A stretch of DNA of 64,000 bases from Methylotenera oryzisoli (GTDB lineage: Bacteria; Pseudomonadota; Gammaproteobacteria; Burkholderiales; Methylophilaceae): the NCBI RefSeq assembly GCF_004661485.1, contig NZ_PQVH01000012.1, positions 1 to 64,000 of the forward strand, written 5' to 3'. Position 1 is the first letter of the stretch. The number at the start of each line of letters is the position of its first letter. Of the stretch, positions 48,578 to 58,580 are shown one piece after another. A program made the translations under genes and the position numbers. The notes beneath the pieces are model-generated. The model saw nothing but the letters and a program-made list of their open reading frames with translations. It was not told the origin of the DNA and did not search any database.

Positions 48578-49153
48578 TTAAAGTAGCAACTCTGCCGCTT
48601 CAACAATTTGTGTCGCTAAAGATCCGATGCGCGTGTGCTTTTCCATCGCCATCTTTCTTAACATGCTATAAGCCTCGTTTTCATCCACGTTGCGCTGCTT
48701 CATGATTAAACCTTTTGCACGCTCAATTACTTTACGCTCGCTTAGCTTGGTGTTTGCCTCTTGCAAGGCAACACGTAAATTCTTAAATTCTTCAAACCTG
48801 GCCACCGCTGCATCAATCACAGGCTGCAAGCGCTCATTGGGTAAAGCACCTACTACATAAGCACATACACCTGCCTGCGTTGCCAATTTAATCTGTTCTT
48901 TATTACCATCATGGGTAAACATCATCACAGGGCGAGGATCATTCATCGTCATCACACAAATATTTTCCAATGTGTCACGACTTGGCGAGTCCGTATCAAT
49001 CACCACAACGTCCGGCTGGAGCTTGCTGCATGCGTCATTCAAATTGATGGTATCTCTCAGATGCGCGATTACATCGTAGCCACTATCAATCAAAGATTGC
49101 TTAAGTGGCTTAATGCGCTCCAAATTATTATCAACTATCATTACTTTTAACAT
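48578..49153 (-). CDS. nasT: ANTAR-domain antiterminator NasT
   Basis: 191-residue regulator with an N-terminal receiver-like domain (VMIVDNNLERI, acidic residue D53 in VVIDTDS) and a C-terminal ANTAR RNA-binding domain (KVIERAKGLIMKQRNVDENEAYSMLRKMAM). The conserved Lys-Pro of true receivers reads GALP, so phosphorylation is doubtful; NasT proteins are usually controlled by the nitrate sensor NasS instead. No stand-alone nasS is in the window. It sits at the head of the nrt genes and its RNA target lies immediately downstream. A near-perfect sigma-54 promoter precedes it. Confidence 0.95.
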   Translation of the reverse strand: MLKVMIVDNNLERIKPLKQSLIDSGYDVIAHLRDTINLNDACSKLQPDVVVIDTDSPSRDTLENICVMTMNDPRPVMMFTHDGNKEQIKLATQAGVCAYVVGALPNERLQPVIDAAVARFEEFKNLRVALQEANTKLSERKVIERAKGLIMKQRNVDENEAYSMLRKMAMEKHTRIGSLATQIVEAAELLL

Positions 49154-49187
49154 AGCGGCTTAAGACTCTATCAGTTGAGCTAATATA

Positions 49188-49204
49188 AGCAATAGCTGTG
49201 CCAA
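49188..49204 (-). promoter_or_regulatory. sigma-54 promoter of nasT
   Basis: Minus strand TGGCACAGCTATTGCT (49203-49188): GG at 49202-49201, ten bases, GC at 49190-49189, almost identical to TGGCACG-N4-TTGCW. Predicted start near 49178, about 25 bases before the nasT ATG. Confidence 0.8.
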
Positions 49205-49289
49205 CTATGCCAAACAATTATAAATGCTTGTTTTTAATAGAATCTACTGTTTTAGGTGCGCTAGGAAACAACTTAAAAATTAGGAGTTC

Positions 49290-49304
49290 GCACAAATAAA
49301 GTGC
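49290..49304. promoter_or_regulatory. NtrC-type site upstream of nasT (proximal)
   Basis: GCAC-AAATAAA-GTGC has the NtrC half-sites at the canonical seven-base spacing. It lies about 90-100 bases upstream of the -24/-12 element. Confidence 0.6.
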
Positions 49305-49351
49305 GTATGCACGCGCTTGTACCAAGATGAAGCACTATTGATGACTAGTGC

Positions 49352-49364
49352 CACCATCATGGTG
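49352..49364. promoter_or_regulatory. NtrC-type site upstream of nasT (distal)
   Basis: CACCATCATGGTG is a perfect palindrome with the NtrC core spacing (CAC-N7-GTG), lacking only the outer G and C. About 155-165 bases upstream of the sigma-54 element. A looser pair, GCACTA (49332-49337) and TAGTGC (49346-49351), lies alongside. Confidence 0.55.
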
Positions 49365-49424
49365 TACACATACATTTGCGCTCCAAGATGCAGGTGAATA
49401 AGACTAGGAAAGCAAACGTACGCT

Positions 49425-52052
49425 TTAAGCTTGAATGGTGGCTTCTTTTAGACGATACAGCATATCTAACGCCTGCTTAGGCGTGAGATCGTCAACTTGC
49501 AGCGACTCCAATTCTGCCAATACTGGGTGTAATGGCGCATCTGCCGCTTGCTCATTCACCATAAACATATCAACCTGCGGCACGGCAGATGCATCTTGAT
49601 TGGCTACTTGATTGAGCTCTAACTGAGCAAGCTTTCTTTTTGCTGCACTAATAACGGGCTTAGGGATGCCCGCCAACTGGGCAACTTGCAAACCATAGCT
49701 TTGGTTGGCAGCACCCTCCTCTACCTTATGCATAAATACAATGGTGTTGCCATGTTCAACTGCATCCAAGTGCACGTTGGCGGCATATTTAAACTCATCC
49801 ACAATCCGCGTCAGCTCGAAATAATGCGTAGCAAATAAAGTATAGGCGCGGTTTTTCTCTAACAACTGCTTAGCAACTGCCCAAGCCAAACTCAAACCAT
49901 CAAATGTAGAGGTACCACGGCCAATTTCATCCAGCAACACCAAACTCTTATCAGTGGCGTTATGGAGGATGTTGGCAGTTTCTGTCATCTCCACCATAAA
50001 AGTGGAGCGCCCGCCCGCCAAGTCGTCCGATGCCCCAATTCGCGTCATGATGCGGTCGATTTCACCAATCTTCACGCTCGTCGCCGGCACATAGCAGCCA
50101 CAATACGCTAATAACACAATCAATGCGGTTTGCCGCATAAAAGTAGATTTACCACCCATATTCGGACCGGTAATTAACAGCAGTTGGCGGTAAGGGTTAA
50201 GCACAACATCATTGGCGATAAACGGCTGGCCTGATGCCTGCAAAGAAATCTGCTCAACTACAGGATGACGGCCGTTCACCACCTCTAATCCAGCTTCTGT
50301 GGTGAACATAGGCGCCACATAATTTAAGCTGATGGCTCGCTCGGTAAAGCAGCACAACACATCTAGCGCCGCTACTGCACCCGCATTAGTTTGTAATGCT
50401 GCGATATATTGCCCAAGCTCAGCTAGCACTTGCTCATACAGCATTTTTTCACGTGCCAATGCACGGTCATTCGCGCTCAGCACTTTATCTTCAAACGCTT
50501 TCAGTTCAGGCGTGATAAAGCGCTCTACATTTTTCAGGGTCTGGCGACGCCTGTATTCTGCGGGGGCAGACTCAGCCTGTGCGCGGCTCATTTCAATATA
50601 GAAGCCATGCACACTGTTATATTCCACTTTCAGGTTGGCAATGCCTGTACGTTCTTTTTCTGCGGCCTCAAAGCTCAGTAAAAACTGACCATGATTGGTT
50701 TGTATCGCTCGTAGTTCATCCAGCTCTGCATCATAACCATCTGCAATCACACCGCCTTCACGCAGCACCACACTAGGCTCCGCTTTAATGGCAGTGATTA
50801 ATAAGCTCAGCACCGCTGCTGGCGGAATTAAATTAACCGCCAAGGTTTGCAGCAAGCTAGCCGACTGTGGCTCAAGCTGTGCTTGTAATAAAGGTAATTG
50901 CTGCAAACTCACAGCCAATCCAGATAAATCTCTAGGGCGTGCCGTTTTAAGTGCAACGCGCGCAGTGATACGCTCAATATCCGCGACTGATTTTAATGTC
51001 TGCCTCAGACTTAAAAATTGGTTGGTTTGTGTGAGGTCAGCAATCGCCTCATGTCGCTTCATTACCAGGTTACGGTCTTGCAAAGGGTGGTGCAGCCAAT
51101 GACGCAATAAGCGCGCGCCCATCGCCGTCTGCGTAGTATTCAATAAAGAATACAAAGTGGGGCTTGCCTCGCCGCGCAAGGTCATATCAATTTCCAGATT
51201 ACGTCTGGTTGCCGCATCCAGCTGCAAGTAAGCACTAGTAGTTTCTACACTCAAGGCATTAATATGGGGCAAAGTGGTGCGTTGCGTATGCTTCACGTAG
51301 TCTAGCAAAGCACCCGCGGCACAAATAGCGGGCAGCATATCTGCGCAGCCAAAGCCATTCAGGTCATAAGTATTAAACTGCTTAGTCAGGGTAGAAAACG
51401 CACTATCAAAATCAAACTGCCACGTACTCAAGCGCCGCTTAGCCACTTTACTTGCACTCAATGCATGATGCTGAAAATCATCGGCAAGCAGCATTTCGCT
51501 GGGGGCAATCCGCTCAATCTCCTGCGCTAATAAACCGACTGCAATTTCGCTCAGAATAAAGCTACCGGAGGCTAGATTTAATCGTGCCAAGCCGACAACG
51601 CCATCCGCCTGAAAAATACTGAGCAATTGATTATCACGAGACTCATCTAACAGTGCGGCATCGGTAAGCGTGCCGGGGGTAAGAATCCGCGCTACTTCAC
51701 GCGCCACAGGGCCCTTGGTAGTTGCCGGATCCCCCACTTGCTCACAAATAGCAACTGCCTCGCCCATTTTGGCAAGCTTGGCTAAATATTGCTCGGCTGC
51801 ATGATACGGCACGCCAGCCATTTTAATCGGCTGCCCGTTACTGCTACCACGATGCGTTAAGGTAATGCCCAGCAATCGCGAGGCTTTTTCGGCATCTTCA
51901 AAAAACAGCTCGTAAAAGTCGCCCATGCGATAGAACAGCAACATATCAGGATGTTGTGCCTTTAAGCCGAGATACTGGCGCATCATGGGAGTGTGGCTCT
52001 CTAAGTTTGGCACTGAAGCGTTAGCAGCCTGCGGAAGTGGTGCAATAGTCAT
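49425..52052 (-). CDS. mutS: DNA mismatch repair protein MutS
   Basis: Mismatch-recognition ATPase, 875 residues. The N-terminal mismatch-binding motif is [22 protein letters not shown] (Phe-x-Glu as FYE). Walker A is [14 protein letters not shown]; Walker B with the signature lies in [16 protein letters not shown]. The C terminus ends in a short helical segment. Upstream of nasT on the same strand but separated by the 270-base regulatory region. Confidence 0.98.
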   Translation of the reverse strand: MTIAPLPQAANASVPNLESHTPMMRQYLGLKAQHPDMLLFYRMGDFYELFFEDAEKASRLLGITLTHRGSSNGQPIKMAGVPYHAAEQYLAKLAKMGEAVAICEQVGDPATTKGPVAREVARILTPGTLTDAALLDESRDNQLLSIFQADGVVGLARLNLASGSFILSEIAVGLLAQEIERIAPSEMLLADDFQHHALSASKVAKRRLSTWQFDFDSAFSTLTKQFNTYDLNGFGCADMLPAICAAGALLDYVKHTQRTTLPHINALSVETTSAYLQLDAATRRNLEIDMTLRGEASPTLYSLLNTTQTAMGARLLRHWLHHPLQDRNLVMKRHEAIADLTQTNQFLSLRQTLKSVADIERITARVALKTARPRDLSGLAVSLQQLPLLQAQLEPQSASLLQTLAVNLIPPAAVLSLLITAIKAEPSVVLREGGVIADGYDAELDELRAIQTNHGQFLLSFEAAEKERTGIANLKVEYNSVHGFYIEMSRAQAESAPAEYRRRQTLKNVERFITPELKAFEDKVLSANDRALAREKMLYEQVLAELGQYIAALQTNAGAVAALDVLCCFTERAISLNYVAPMFTTEAGLEVVNGRHPVVEQISLQASGQPFIANDVVLNPYRQLLLITGPNMGGKSTFMRQTALIVLLAYCGCYVPATSVKIGEIDRIMTRIGASDDLAGGRSTFMVEMTETANILHNATDKSLVLLDEIGRGTSTFDGLSLAWAVAKQLLEKNRAYTLFATHYFELTRIVDEFKYAANVHLDAVEHGNTIVFMHKVEEGAANQSYGLQVAQLAGIPKPVISAAKRKLAQLELNQVANQDASAVPQVDMFMVNEQAADAPLHPVLAELESLQVDDLTPKQALDMLYRLKEATIQA

Positions 52053-52183
52053 TCAACAATTCACAGATTTTAAGTAAGTTAGATTTTAACCTATCACACG
52101 TAAATGACAGCATTAAACTCATGGTGAATCTAGGTGATTAATGTATATCGCATTAAAAAACCGACACCAAGACCAATTATTAA

Positions 52184-52229
52184 ATGTCACCAAACTGTCA
52201 CGCGCATGTCACATTGGCGCGTCAATATT
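52184..52229 (+). promoter_or_regulatory. three-repeat Pho box upstream of the EAL-GGDEF gene
   Basis: ATGTCAC-CAAA-CTGTCAC-GCGC-ATGTCAC (52184-52212): three seven-base repeats at an exact 11-base period, matching the PhoB target CTGTCAC-N4-CTGTCAC. AATATT, a possible -10, begins 11 bases after the last repeat (52224-52229), the spacing of PhoB-activated promoters. The gene starts at 52262. Confidence 0.7.
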
Positions 52230-52261
52230 GCTACCCATGATAAGACGATCCAGAGGTCTAA

Positions 52262-54085
52262 ATGAGTACAGTGAGTAATCCGGCATGGATGACGGAACTC
52301 GGCCCATGCGCCAATGAAGCTGCTTGCTTGCATCTACACGACATTATTCAAAATAGGCAGCTCACTGCTGTTTTTCAGCCAATACTTAATATGCAGCAAG
52401 GCAAGTTTATTGGTTACGAAGGCCTAATCCGCGGGCCAATCAACAGCACGTTACACTCCCCCATGGCTTTGTTTGCAATGGCCAGAAGTTGTGGCTTGGT
52501 GACAGAGTTGGAATATCTTTGTCGCCAGACGGTGCTGGAATCATTTGCTAGGCAAAACCTGCCGGGCAAGATATTTCTTAACATTAGCCCGGATATCTTA
52601 TTACAAAAATACTCAAAATCTGGTGAAACTCTGAAATATATGGAGGCATTAGGCCTAAAGCCTAGCCAGGTCATCATTGAGTTAACAGAAAACGCACAAA
52701 CGCTGGATTACCAATTGATGCGTGATGCCACGCATCACTATCGGAACATGGGATTTGAAATCGCCATCGACGATCTGGGCGAAGGTTTTTCCGGGCTGCG
52801 CTTATGGTCAGAAATCCGCCCTGACTACGTCAAGATTGATAAGCACTTCACACAGAACATTCACCTAGACCCGGTAAAACTACAGTTTGCACGCTCTATT
52901 CAGGAAATCGCCGAGAAATCAGGCGCCCAAGTAATTGCGGAAGGGATTGAAACCCATGAGCAACTGATGGCAATCCGCGACTTAGGTATTGCCTATAGTC
53001 AGGGCTACCATATTGCCAGACCACACCCAACACCTATACGAGAAGCATCATCTGACATTAAAAACTCTTTAGTCAGATTCGAATTTGAGCGTGAAAACCT
53101 ACTACAAAATCGCGCAACTGTTGAAAAACTACTGAAATATTCTGCCCCAGTCAGCCCGACTTGCCTGAACGAAGATGTATTTAAAATGTTCGATGAGAAT
53201 CAGGAGATTTACTCCATCCCCGTCGTACTGGATGGTCGACCGATTGGTCTGATTAATCGTAGCATCATGATTAACGATTACGCGCGCCCTTTCCGCAGAG
53301 AACTTTATGGGCAGCGCCCATGCGAAATGATGACAGACAAGTCTGCATTAATTGTAGACAAAGACACTAGCCTCAAAAAATTAAGCGATTTAATCCTGCA
53401 AAGTAAACCACACCACCTATCTGCCGGCTTTATTGTCACTGACAATGGCCAGTACGCGGGCATGGCAAGTGGGCATGACTTACTCAGGCTTATCACCAAA
53501 ATGCAGATAGATACTGCACGCTACGCTAACCCGCTTACTTTACTGCCGGGCAACGTACCGATTAGCGAACAAATTGATAGCTTGTTGCAATCAGGCACAC
53601 AGTTTGTGGCCTGCTACTGCGATCTTGATTACTTCAAACCATATAACGATGTATATGGCTACAAAAAAGGCGATGAAGTAATCCAGAGAACCGGCCAGGT
53701 GCTAGCAGATGCCTGCGGTCCTTACGACTTTGTCGGCCATATCGGCGGTGACGACTTTATCATCCTGTTTCAGAGTAAAAACTGGGAAAGTCGCTGCCAT
53801 ACGCTGTTATCCCAGATTGCTAAAGTGTCTCCTATGTTTTACTCGGATGCTGATCAAAAAAGCGGCGGCATCATCACGCAAGACCGTCAAGGTGAGCAAC
53901 GCTTTCATCCCTTTGTCAGCCTATCGATTGGCGCCTTAATTGTAAATTCCGCGCTCTACCACTCACATCACGAGGTTTCCACCGCGTGTGTCAACGCCAA
54001 AAAGCAAGCCAAGGAAATTGCAGGCAATAGCCTGTTTATAGAACGCCGCAGCCCTCACGAATCCGTTATAGAAATGGCAGCGTGA
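52262..54085 (+). CDS. EAL-CBS-GGDEF cyclic-di-GMP protein
   Basis: 607-residue cytosolic protein. Residues about 20-265 are an EAL phosphodiesterase domain: YEGLIRGP in place of EAL, catalytic-type ELTENAQ, IDDLGEGFSGL, KIDKHF and EGIET. Residues about 290-425 look like a CBS pair (IPVVLDGRPIGLINR, AGFIVTDNGQYAGMASGHDLL). Residues about 440-600 are a GGDEF domain with HIGGDDFI, a conservative change of GGDEF. Key EAL residues are kept, so both activities are possible, with CBS domains perhaps sensing adenine nucleotides. AGAGG precedes the ATG. No membrane segment. A Pho box upstream suggests phosphate control. Confidence 0.9.
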   Translation: MSTVSNPAWMTELGPCANEAACLHLHDIIQNRQLTAVFQPILNMQQGKFIGYEGLIRGPINSTLHSPMALFAMARSCGLVTELEYLCRQTVLESFARQNLPGKIFLNISPDILLQKYSKSGETLKYMEALGLKPSQVIIELTENAQTLDYQLMRDATHHYRNMGFEIAIDDLGEGFSGLRLWSEIRPDYVKIDKHFTQNIHLDPVKLQFARSIQEIAEKSGAQVIAEGIETHEQLMAIRDLGIAYSQGYHIARPHPTPIREASSDIKNSLVRFEFERENLLQNRATVEKLLKYSAPVSPTCLNEDVFKMFDENQEIYSIPVVLDGRPIGLINRSIMINDYARPFRRELYGQRPCEMMTDKSALIVDKDTSLKKLSDLILQSKPHHLSAGFIVTDNGQYAGMASGHDLLRLITKMQIDTARYANPLTLLPGNVPISEQIDSLLQSGTQFVACYCDLDYFKPYNDVYGYKKGDEVIQRTGQVLADACGPYDFVGHIGGDDFIILFQSKNWESRCHTLLSQIAKVSPMFYSDADQKSGGIITQDRQGEQRFHPFVSLSIGALIVNSALYHSHHEVSTACVNAKKQAKEIAGNSLFIERRSPHESVIEMAA

Positions 54086-54205
54086 TTAGCAACACATCAT
54101 GACAGGATTCGCAGAACAAAAACAGAAGTCAGAACATAGCGCATGTGTTTTTCGTCAATCAGCGCTATTCCATGTTTGTTATACAAATAATAAAAAAGGT
54201 GTGCA

Positions 54206-57200
54206 ATGAAAGAAAATATCACGTTAACGCAAATTGAACGAGAGATTAACGAATCAGTTTCCATCGTCTTAAAAACTGATTTAGAAGGAAAAATTATCTA
54301 CGTAAACCGTGACTTTATAGAAGTGACCGGTTTCAACGAGCAAGACCTGATAGGCAAAAAGCAAAGCGTTATCCACCACCCAGAGATGCCGAAAGAAATT
54401 CTCACCGATATATGGATGACACTACAAAGTAAAAAGCCATGGATAGGTGTGGAACAAGGGCTGTGCCAAAACGGCGATCATTTTTGGGTATATTCTTGTG
54501 TCACCACAGTGCGTGAGCATGGCAAAGTAGTTGGCTATATGTCTGTCAGCACCAAAGCCAGCAAAGCACAAGTTGAGAAAGCCCGTGCGCATTACCGCGC
54601 CATCAAGCATGAAGAGCGCTGGCATACCGCGTTACTGAGAAGATTTAAAGAGTTTACCAACCGTATTACGATTAACAATAAAATTGCCTGCATTTTTATT
54701 ATGGTGGCATTAACCACCTCTATGCTAGGTTTTAGTGGCATTTCTGGCATTAAAGAAAGCAACCATGGCCTAGAAAGTGTCTACAAGAACAGAGTGCTGC
54801 CGTTAAAGCAATTAAAAGTGATTAATGATATGTTCAGCACCAATATTGTTAGCACTGGCCAGAAACTGCAAAGAGGCATTATCACTTCTGCCGAAGCTGC
54901 CGCCAATGTTGATCAGGCACTGCTGGTATTAGACAAAGAGTGGAAATCCTATTTAGCCAGCCCGCATGCAGAAACAGAATCAGCATTAGCCGCTGAGATT
55001 CAGCCTTTATTTGATACTGCGCTTGAGTCTGCGGTGTTACTGCAAGGCATTATCCGTAGCGATGATATTGAACGCTTGATGACATTTAATACTTCAGATG
55101 TATATAAAGCGATAGACCCACTGACTGAAAGCCTGAACAAACTGAGTAGCCTACATTACGCAGGCGTGGCCGCAGAATACGAAGTGACACAAGCCAACTA
55201 TATCAAACATAGAAACTATGCGATTGCATTTATTGTTGTCGCCCTCATGATATGCGGCTTACTGGGCTGGAACCTGAACCGCTCCATTATTCCGCGTTTG
55301 CGTGCGATTGGTAGCAATCTGCGTGAAAGTGCAGAGGAAATGAATAACAAGCTGGTACCAAGGTCTGAGCACAGGGATGAGCTAACCGATGTAGTGGATG
55401 CCTATCATGCACTCAAAACCAGACTGGATTTTGACCACAAAGAGGCTGTCAGTAGCATTCAGCGTATTAAAGCCACACTAGACCAAGCATCGATTGCCGT
55501 TACCTTATCTAATCGCGATAATCGTCTCATCTATATGAACCACGCGGCAAAAACCTTGTTTGAGCAAATGAGTGTTGGCATTCAGAAATATCACCCTGCG
55601 TTCGCTTTAGACAAAATGATGGGCGAGAATCTAAGCCAGTATCTGGAAAATGCAGCAGACCGTGAACAGTTTGCTACTGAAATCAGTCGCCAGAAAATCA
55701 TAGATACCACTATGGCCGAGCATCACCTGCAATTAGTGGTTAGCCCGGTATATGATGAAACAGATGGTTATGCATTAGGCAAGATGACGCAGTGGAGCAA
55801 CCGCACTGCCGAAGTCATTGCAGAGAAAAATGTGGCCGAGCTTATTAAGCAGGCTGTTGCAGGTAACCTGAGCGAGCGCATTGATACCAACACATTGCCT
55901 ACTGGTGTGATTAAAGACATCAGCAGCGGCATTAACCAACTGCTAGATGCCATTATCACCCCGCTCACAATGGCGGCAAATTATGTGGACAATCTCTCTA
56001 AAGGCATCATCCCATCTGAAATCACCGATCACTACCAAGGTGACTTTAATATCATCAAAAACAACTTAAATGCCTGCGGCCTTGCCATCAAAGCGCTGGT
56101 GGCAGATGCCAACCTACTGGCAAAAGATGCAGAAGCAGGTGCCTTAACTACCCGTGCCGATGCTTCAAAACATTTAGGTGAATATCGCAAAGTAATTGAA
56201 GGCCTGAACGCCACATTGGACGCTATCGTCACACCATTGAACATGGCTGCCAGCAACCTGGAGCACATTGCACGTGGCGAGATTCCTGAAAAAATCACCG
56301 CCAGCTTTAATGGAGACTTTAATAACATTAAAGACAATCTGAACACCTGCATTACCTCTATTAATGCGTTAGTCAGTGATGTGAACATACTATCTAATGC
56401 CGCGCATGATGGCCGGGTTTCAGTGCGTGTAGATGCAAGCACGCACTTAGGTGACTTTAGAAAAATTGTAGAAGGCGTGAATGAAACCTTAGAGATGATT
56501 GTTGGCCCGATTGCTACAGTGAAAGCCTCAGTAGAAACCATTAATACCGCCGCAGCAGAAATCACCTCAGGCAATAATGACCTGTCAGCGCGTACTGAAA
56601 AACAAGTATCCAGCCTAGAAGAAACGGCAGCCAGCATGGAAGAGCTAGCTTCAACCGTGAAACGTAATGCAGATAACGCTAAGCGTGCCAACCAGTTGGC
56701 GCTGAGCGCTTCAGGAGTGGCAGTAAAAGGTGGTGCGGTTGTTTCAGACGCAGTGATTACCATGAGTGCCATTAACGAAAGCGCACGAAAAATTGAAGAC
56801 ATTATCAGCGTGATTGATAGTATTGCCTTTCAAACCAATATTCTCGCGCTCAATGCCGCAGTTGAAGCAGCCAGAGCAGGTGAACAAGGCCGTGGTTTTG
56901 CTGTGGTTGCCGGCGAAGTAAGGAGCTTGGCACAGCGCTCAGCCAGCGCAGCGAAGGAAATCAAAGCGCTGATTAATGACTCGGTGAGCAAAACTTATGA
57001 AGGCACCAAGCAAGTAGAAAATGCAGGAAAGACCATGGAGGAAGTCGTATCCTCTGTACAGCAGGTAGCCGATATCATTAGCGAAATCGCAACTGCCTCA
57101 GCAGAGCAAAGTACGGGTATCGACCAAGTCAACGTAGCGATAACCTTAATGGATGAAGCCACACAGCAAAATGCATCACTCGTAGAAGAAGCAACCGCTG

Positions 57201-57400
57201 CGGCTGAATCACTGCTAGAGCAAGCCAATGCCTTGGCAGATGCTGTCAGCGTCTTTAAGTTAGATGAGGCAAATATCACGTTCACCGACAATGTGATTAA
57301 AATGCACCCAGTAGCCAAACCGCAGTTAATCAGCGCCAACAAACAAGAAGCCAGAGTCAAGGTCGCAGATTATGGCAATGCACATTGGGATCACTATTAA
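54206..57400 (+). CDS. PAS-containing methyl-accepting chemotaxis protein
   Basis: 1064-residue receptor. Order: Aer-like PAS (residues about 10-120), membrane segment ([20 protein letters not shown], near 165), periplasmic helical sensor, second membrane segment ([18 protein letters not shown], near 350), HAMP, second PAS (about 430-540), HAMP-like modules, then the signalling hairpin with [20 protein letters not shown]. Two and a half copies of a 91-residue module lie between PAS and hairpin. It ends NAHWDHY, without a CheR-binding NWETF tail. AAGGTG precedes the ATG. No che gene is in the window. Confidence 0.93.
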   Translation: MKENITLTQIEREINESVSIVLKTDLEGKIIYVNRDFIEVTGFNEQDLIGKKQSVIHHPEMPKEILTDIWMTLQSKKPWIGVEQGLCQNGDHFWVYSCVTTVREHGKVVGYMSVSTKASKAQVEKARAHYRAIKHEERWHTALLRRFKEFTNRITINNKIACIFIMVALTTSMLGFSGISGIKESNHGLESVYKNRVLPLKQLKVINDMFSTNIVSTGQKLQRGIITSAEAAANVDQALLVLDKEWKSYLASPHAETESALAAEIQPLFDTALESAVLLQGIIRSDDIERLMTFNTSDVYKAIDPLTESLNKLSSLHYAGVAAEYEVTQANYIKHRNYAIAFIVVALMICGLLGWNLNRSIIPRLRAIGSNLRESAEEMNNKLVPRSEHRDELTDVVDAYHALKTRLDFDHKEAVSSIQRIKATLDQASIAVTLSNRDNRLIYMNHAAKTLFEQMSVGIQKYHPAFALDKMMGENLSQYLENAADREQFATEISRQKIIDTTMAEHHLQLVVSPVYDETDGYALGKMTQWSNRTAEVIAEKNVAELIKQAVAGNLSERIDTNTLPTGVIKDISSGINQLLDAIITPLTMAANYVDNLSKGIIPSEITDHYQGDFNIIKNNLNACGLAIKALVADANLLAKDAEAGALTTRADASKHLGEYRKVIEGLNATLDAIVTPLNMAASNLEHIARGEIPEKITASFNGDFNNIKDNLNTCITSINALVSDVNILSNAAHDGRVSVRVDASTHLGDFRKIVEGVNETLEMIVGPIATVKASVETINTAAAEITSGNNDLSARTEKQVSSLEETAASMEELASTVKRNADNAKRANQLALSASGVAVKGGAVVSDAVITMSAINESARKIEDIISVIDSIAFQTNILALNAAVEAARAGEQGRGFAVVAGEVRSLAQRSASAAKEIKALINDSVSKTYEGTKQVENAGKTMEEVVSSVQQVADIISEIATASAEQSTGIDQVNVAITLMDEATQQNASLVEEATAAAESLLEQANALADAVSVFKLDEANITFTDNVIKMHPVAKPQLISANKQEARVKVADYGNAHWDHY
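55949..56494 (+). repeat. tandem 273-base coding repeat in the chemoreceptor gene
   Basis: Units begin at 55949 and 56222, with a partial third from 56495, a period of 273 bases or 91 residues. Aligned landmarks are [14 protein letters not shown] versus [27 protein letters not shown] versus [13 protein letters not shown], and [18 protein letters not shown] versus [18 protein letters not shown]. The units look like linked HAMP modules. The copies have diverged, so the duplication is not recent. Confidence 0.85.
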
Positions 57401-57472
57401 CTGCTAGATGCGCTGCCGCCCCTGCCTGCCACTTGCAATATTGACAGTAGTTGGCTTACAACGGCAACGCCC

Positions 57473-58351
57473 TTATTTTTTGGTACTGGGGTGAACAATC
57501 ACCGCACAGGTCATCCCAGCTACCAGTGTCAAATCTTTAGGGATACTATCCAAACTGATACGCACCGGCACCCGCTGTGCTAAGCGCACCCAATTGAAAC
57601 TAGGGTTAACATTAGCCAATAAACGCACATCGGTTGGGTTATCTCTATCGGTGATCCCGTGCGCAATACTTTCAACACGCCCATGTAACACACGATTGGA
57701 ACCAAGCAATTTAACTTCTGCAGGGTCACCGATTTTGATAAGAGCTAATTTATGCTCTTCAAAGTAGCCATAAACCCAAAATGAGTGCTGATCAATCACT
57801 GCCAATTTAGCTACACCAACCTGTGCAAAATCACCAGGACGTACCAATAGATTAGACACCCAGCCATCCACCGGAGAGCGTACGATAGTACGTTCTAAGT
57901 TCAGCTTAGCTTGGTCAAGTTGCGACAATGCGGCTTCATACTCAGCCTTGGCGCTGATGGCAACCATATCGGTATCTTCTCTGTTTTCTCGCGAAATCAC
58001 TTGGTCATCCAGCGCCGCACGGCGTGATGCCTGACCACGCTTCATATCCAGCATCGCTTTACGCTGACTCACCATTGCCTTGGCTTGGTTTAGGGCATGT
58101 TGATAATGTTCGCTATCAATGCGGAATAGTACGTCTCCACGATGCACCAGCTGGTTGTCGTGCACGGCAACCTCGGTGACCAAGCCTGCTACGTCTGGTG
58201 CAATATTCACGACATCTGCCCGCACTCTGCCATCACGTGTCCACGGCGAGTCCATATAACGTACCCAAAGCATACGTCCTAGCGCAATAGCAACCACCAC
58301 CAATAGCAACGTGATGGAGACCCTAATGAGCGTTTTATTCAGACCTTTCAT
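57473..58351 (-). CDS. membrane-fusion protein of an AaeA-like efflux pump
   Basis: HlyD-family periplasmic adaptor, 292 residues from the ATG at 58351, which has AGGAA upstream. One N-terminal membrane anchor (ITLLLVVVAIALGRMLWV) precedes DGRVRADVVNIAPDVAGLV and the biotinyl-lipoyl-like part (VHRGDVLFRIDSEHY). IVRSPVDGWVSNLLVRPGDF follows the hairpin. The frame is open 28 codons upstream through the DUF1656 end, but that extension has no anchor logic. Links the FUSC pump to the outer-membrane channel. Confidence 0.92.
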   Translation of the reverse strand: MKGLNKTLIRVSITLLLVVVAIALGRMLWVRYMDSPWTRDGRVRADVVNIAPDVAGLVTEVAVHDNQLVHRGDVLFRIDSEHYQHALNQAKAMVSQRKAMLDMKRGQASRRAALDDQVISRENREDTDMVAISAKAEYEAALSQLDQAKLNLERTIVRSPVDGWVSNLLVRPGDFAQVGVAKLAVIDQHSFWVYGYFEEHKLALIKIGDPAEVKLLGSNRVLHGRVESIAHGITDRDNPTDVRLLANVNPSFNWVRLAQRVPVRISLDSIPKDLTLVAGMTCAVIVHPSTKK

Positions 58352-58362
58352 GGTGATTCCTT

Positions 58363-58578
58363 TCAGTAGATGCAAAGCCCAAGTACGGCAAACAGGCAAA
58401 TGAATAATGCGAGCCGAAACAGGGCCGGGTACCATAGATAACGGTAAATTTCATAACGTACAAATATCCAATCCAGTATTAATGAAGCTATCCCCGCAGC
58501 GATAAAAGCAAATAGCAGGCTGGGAACAAGCGCATCTAACAATGCAACTTCAACTGGCAGTGCAATTTCTACGGGCAT
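58363..58578 (-). CDS. DUF1656 small membrane protein (AaeX-like)
   Basis: 71 residues with two membrane helices (LLFAFIAAGIASLILDWIFV, LFRLALFICLFAVLGLCIY). DUF1656 proteins accompany AaeA/AaeB-type pumps. It lies between the FUSC gene (2-base gap) and the adaptor gene (11-base gap). Role in the pump unknown. Confidence 0.9.
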   Translation of the reverse strand: MPVEIALPVEVALLDALVPSLLFAFIAAGIASLILDWIFVRYEIYRYLWYPALFRLALFICLFAVLGLCIY

Positions 58579-58580
58579 AG

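Noticed and set aside
56032-56802. 256-residue frame antisense to the chemoreceptor gene
   Set aside because: Lies wholly inside the well-supported receptor gene and mirrors its repeated, Ala-rich codons; no start signal or domain.
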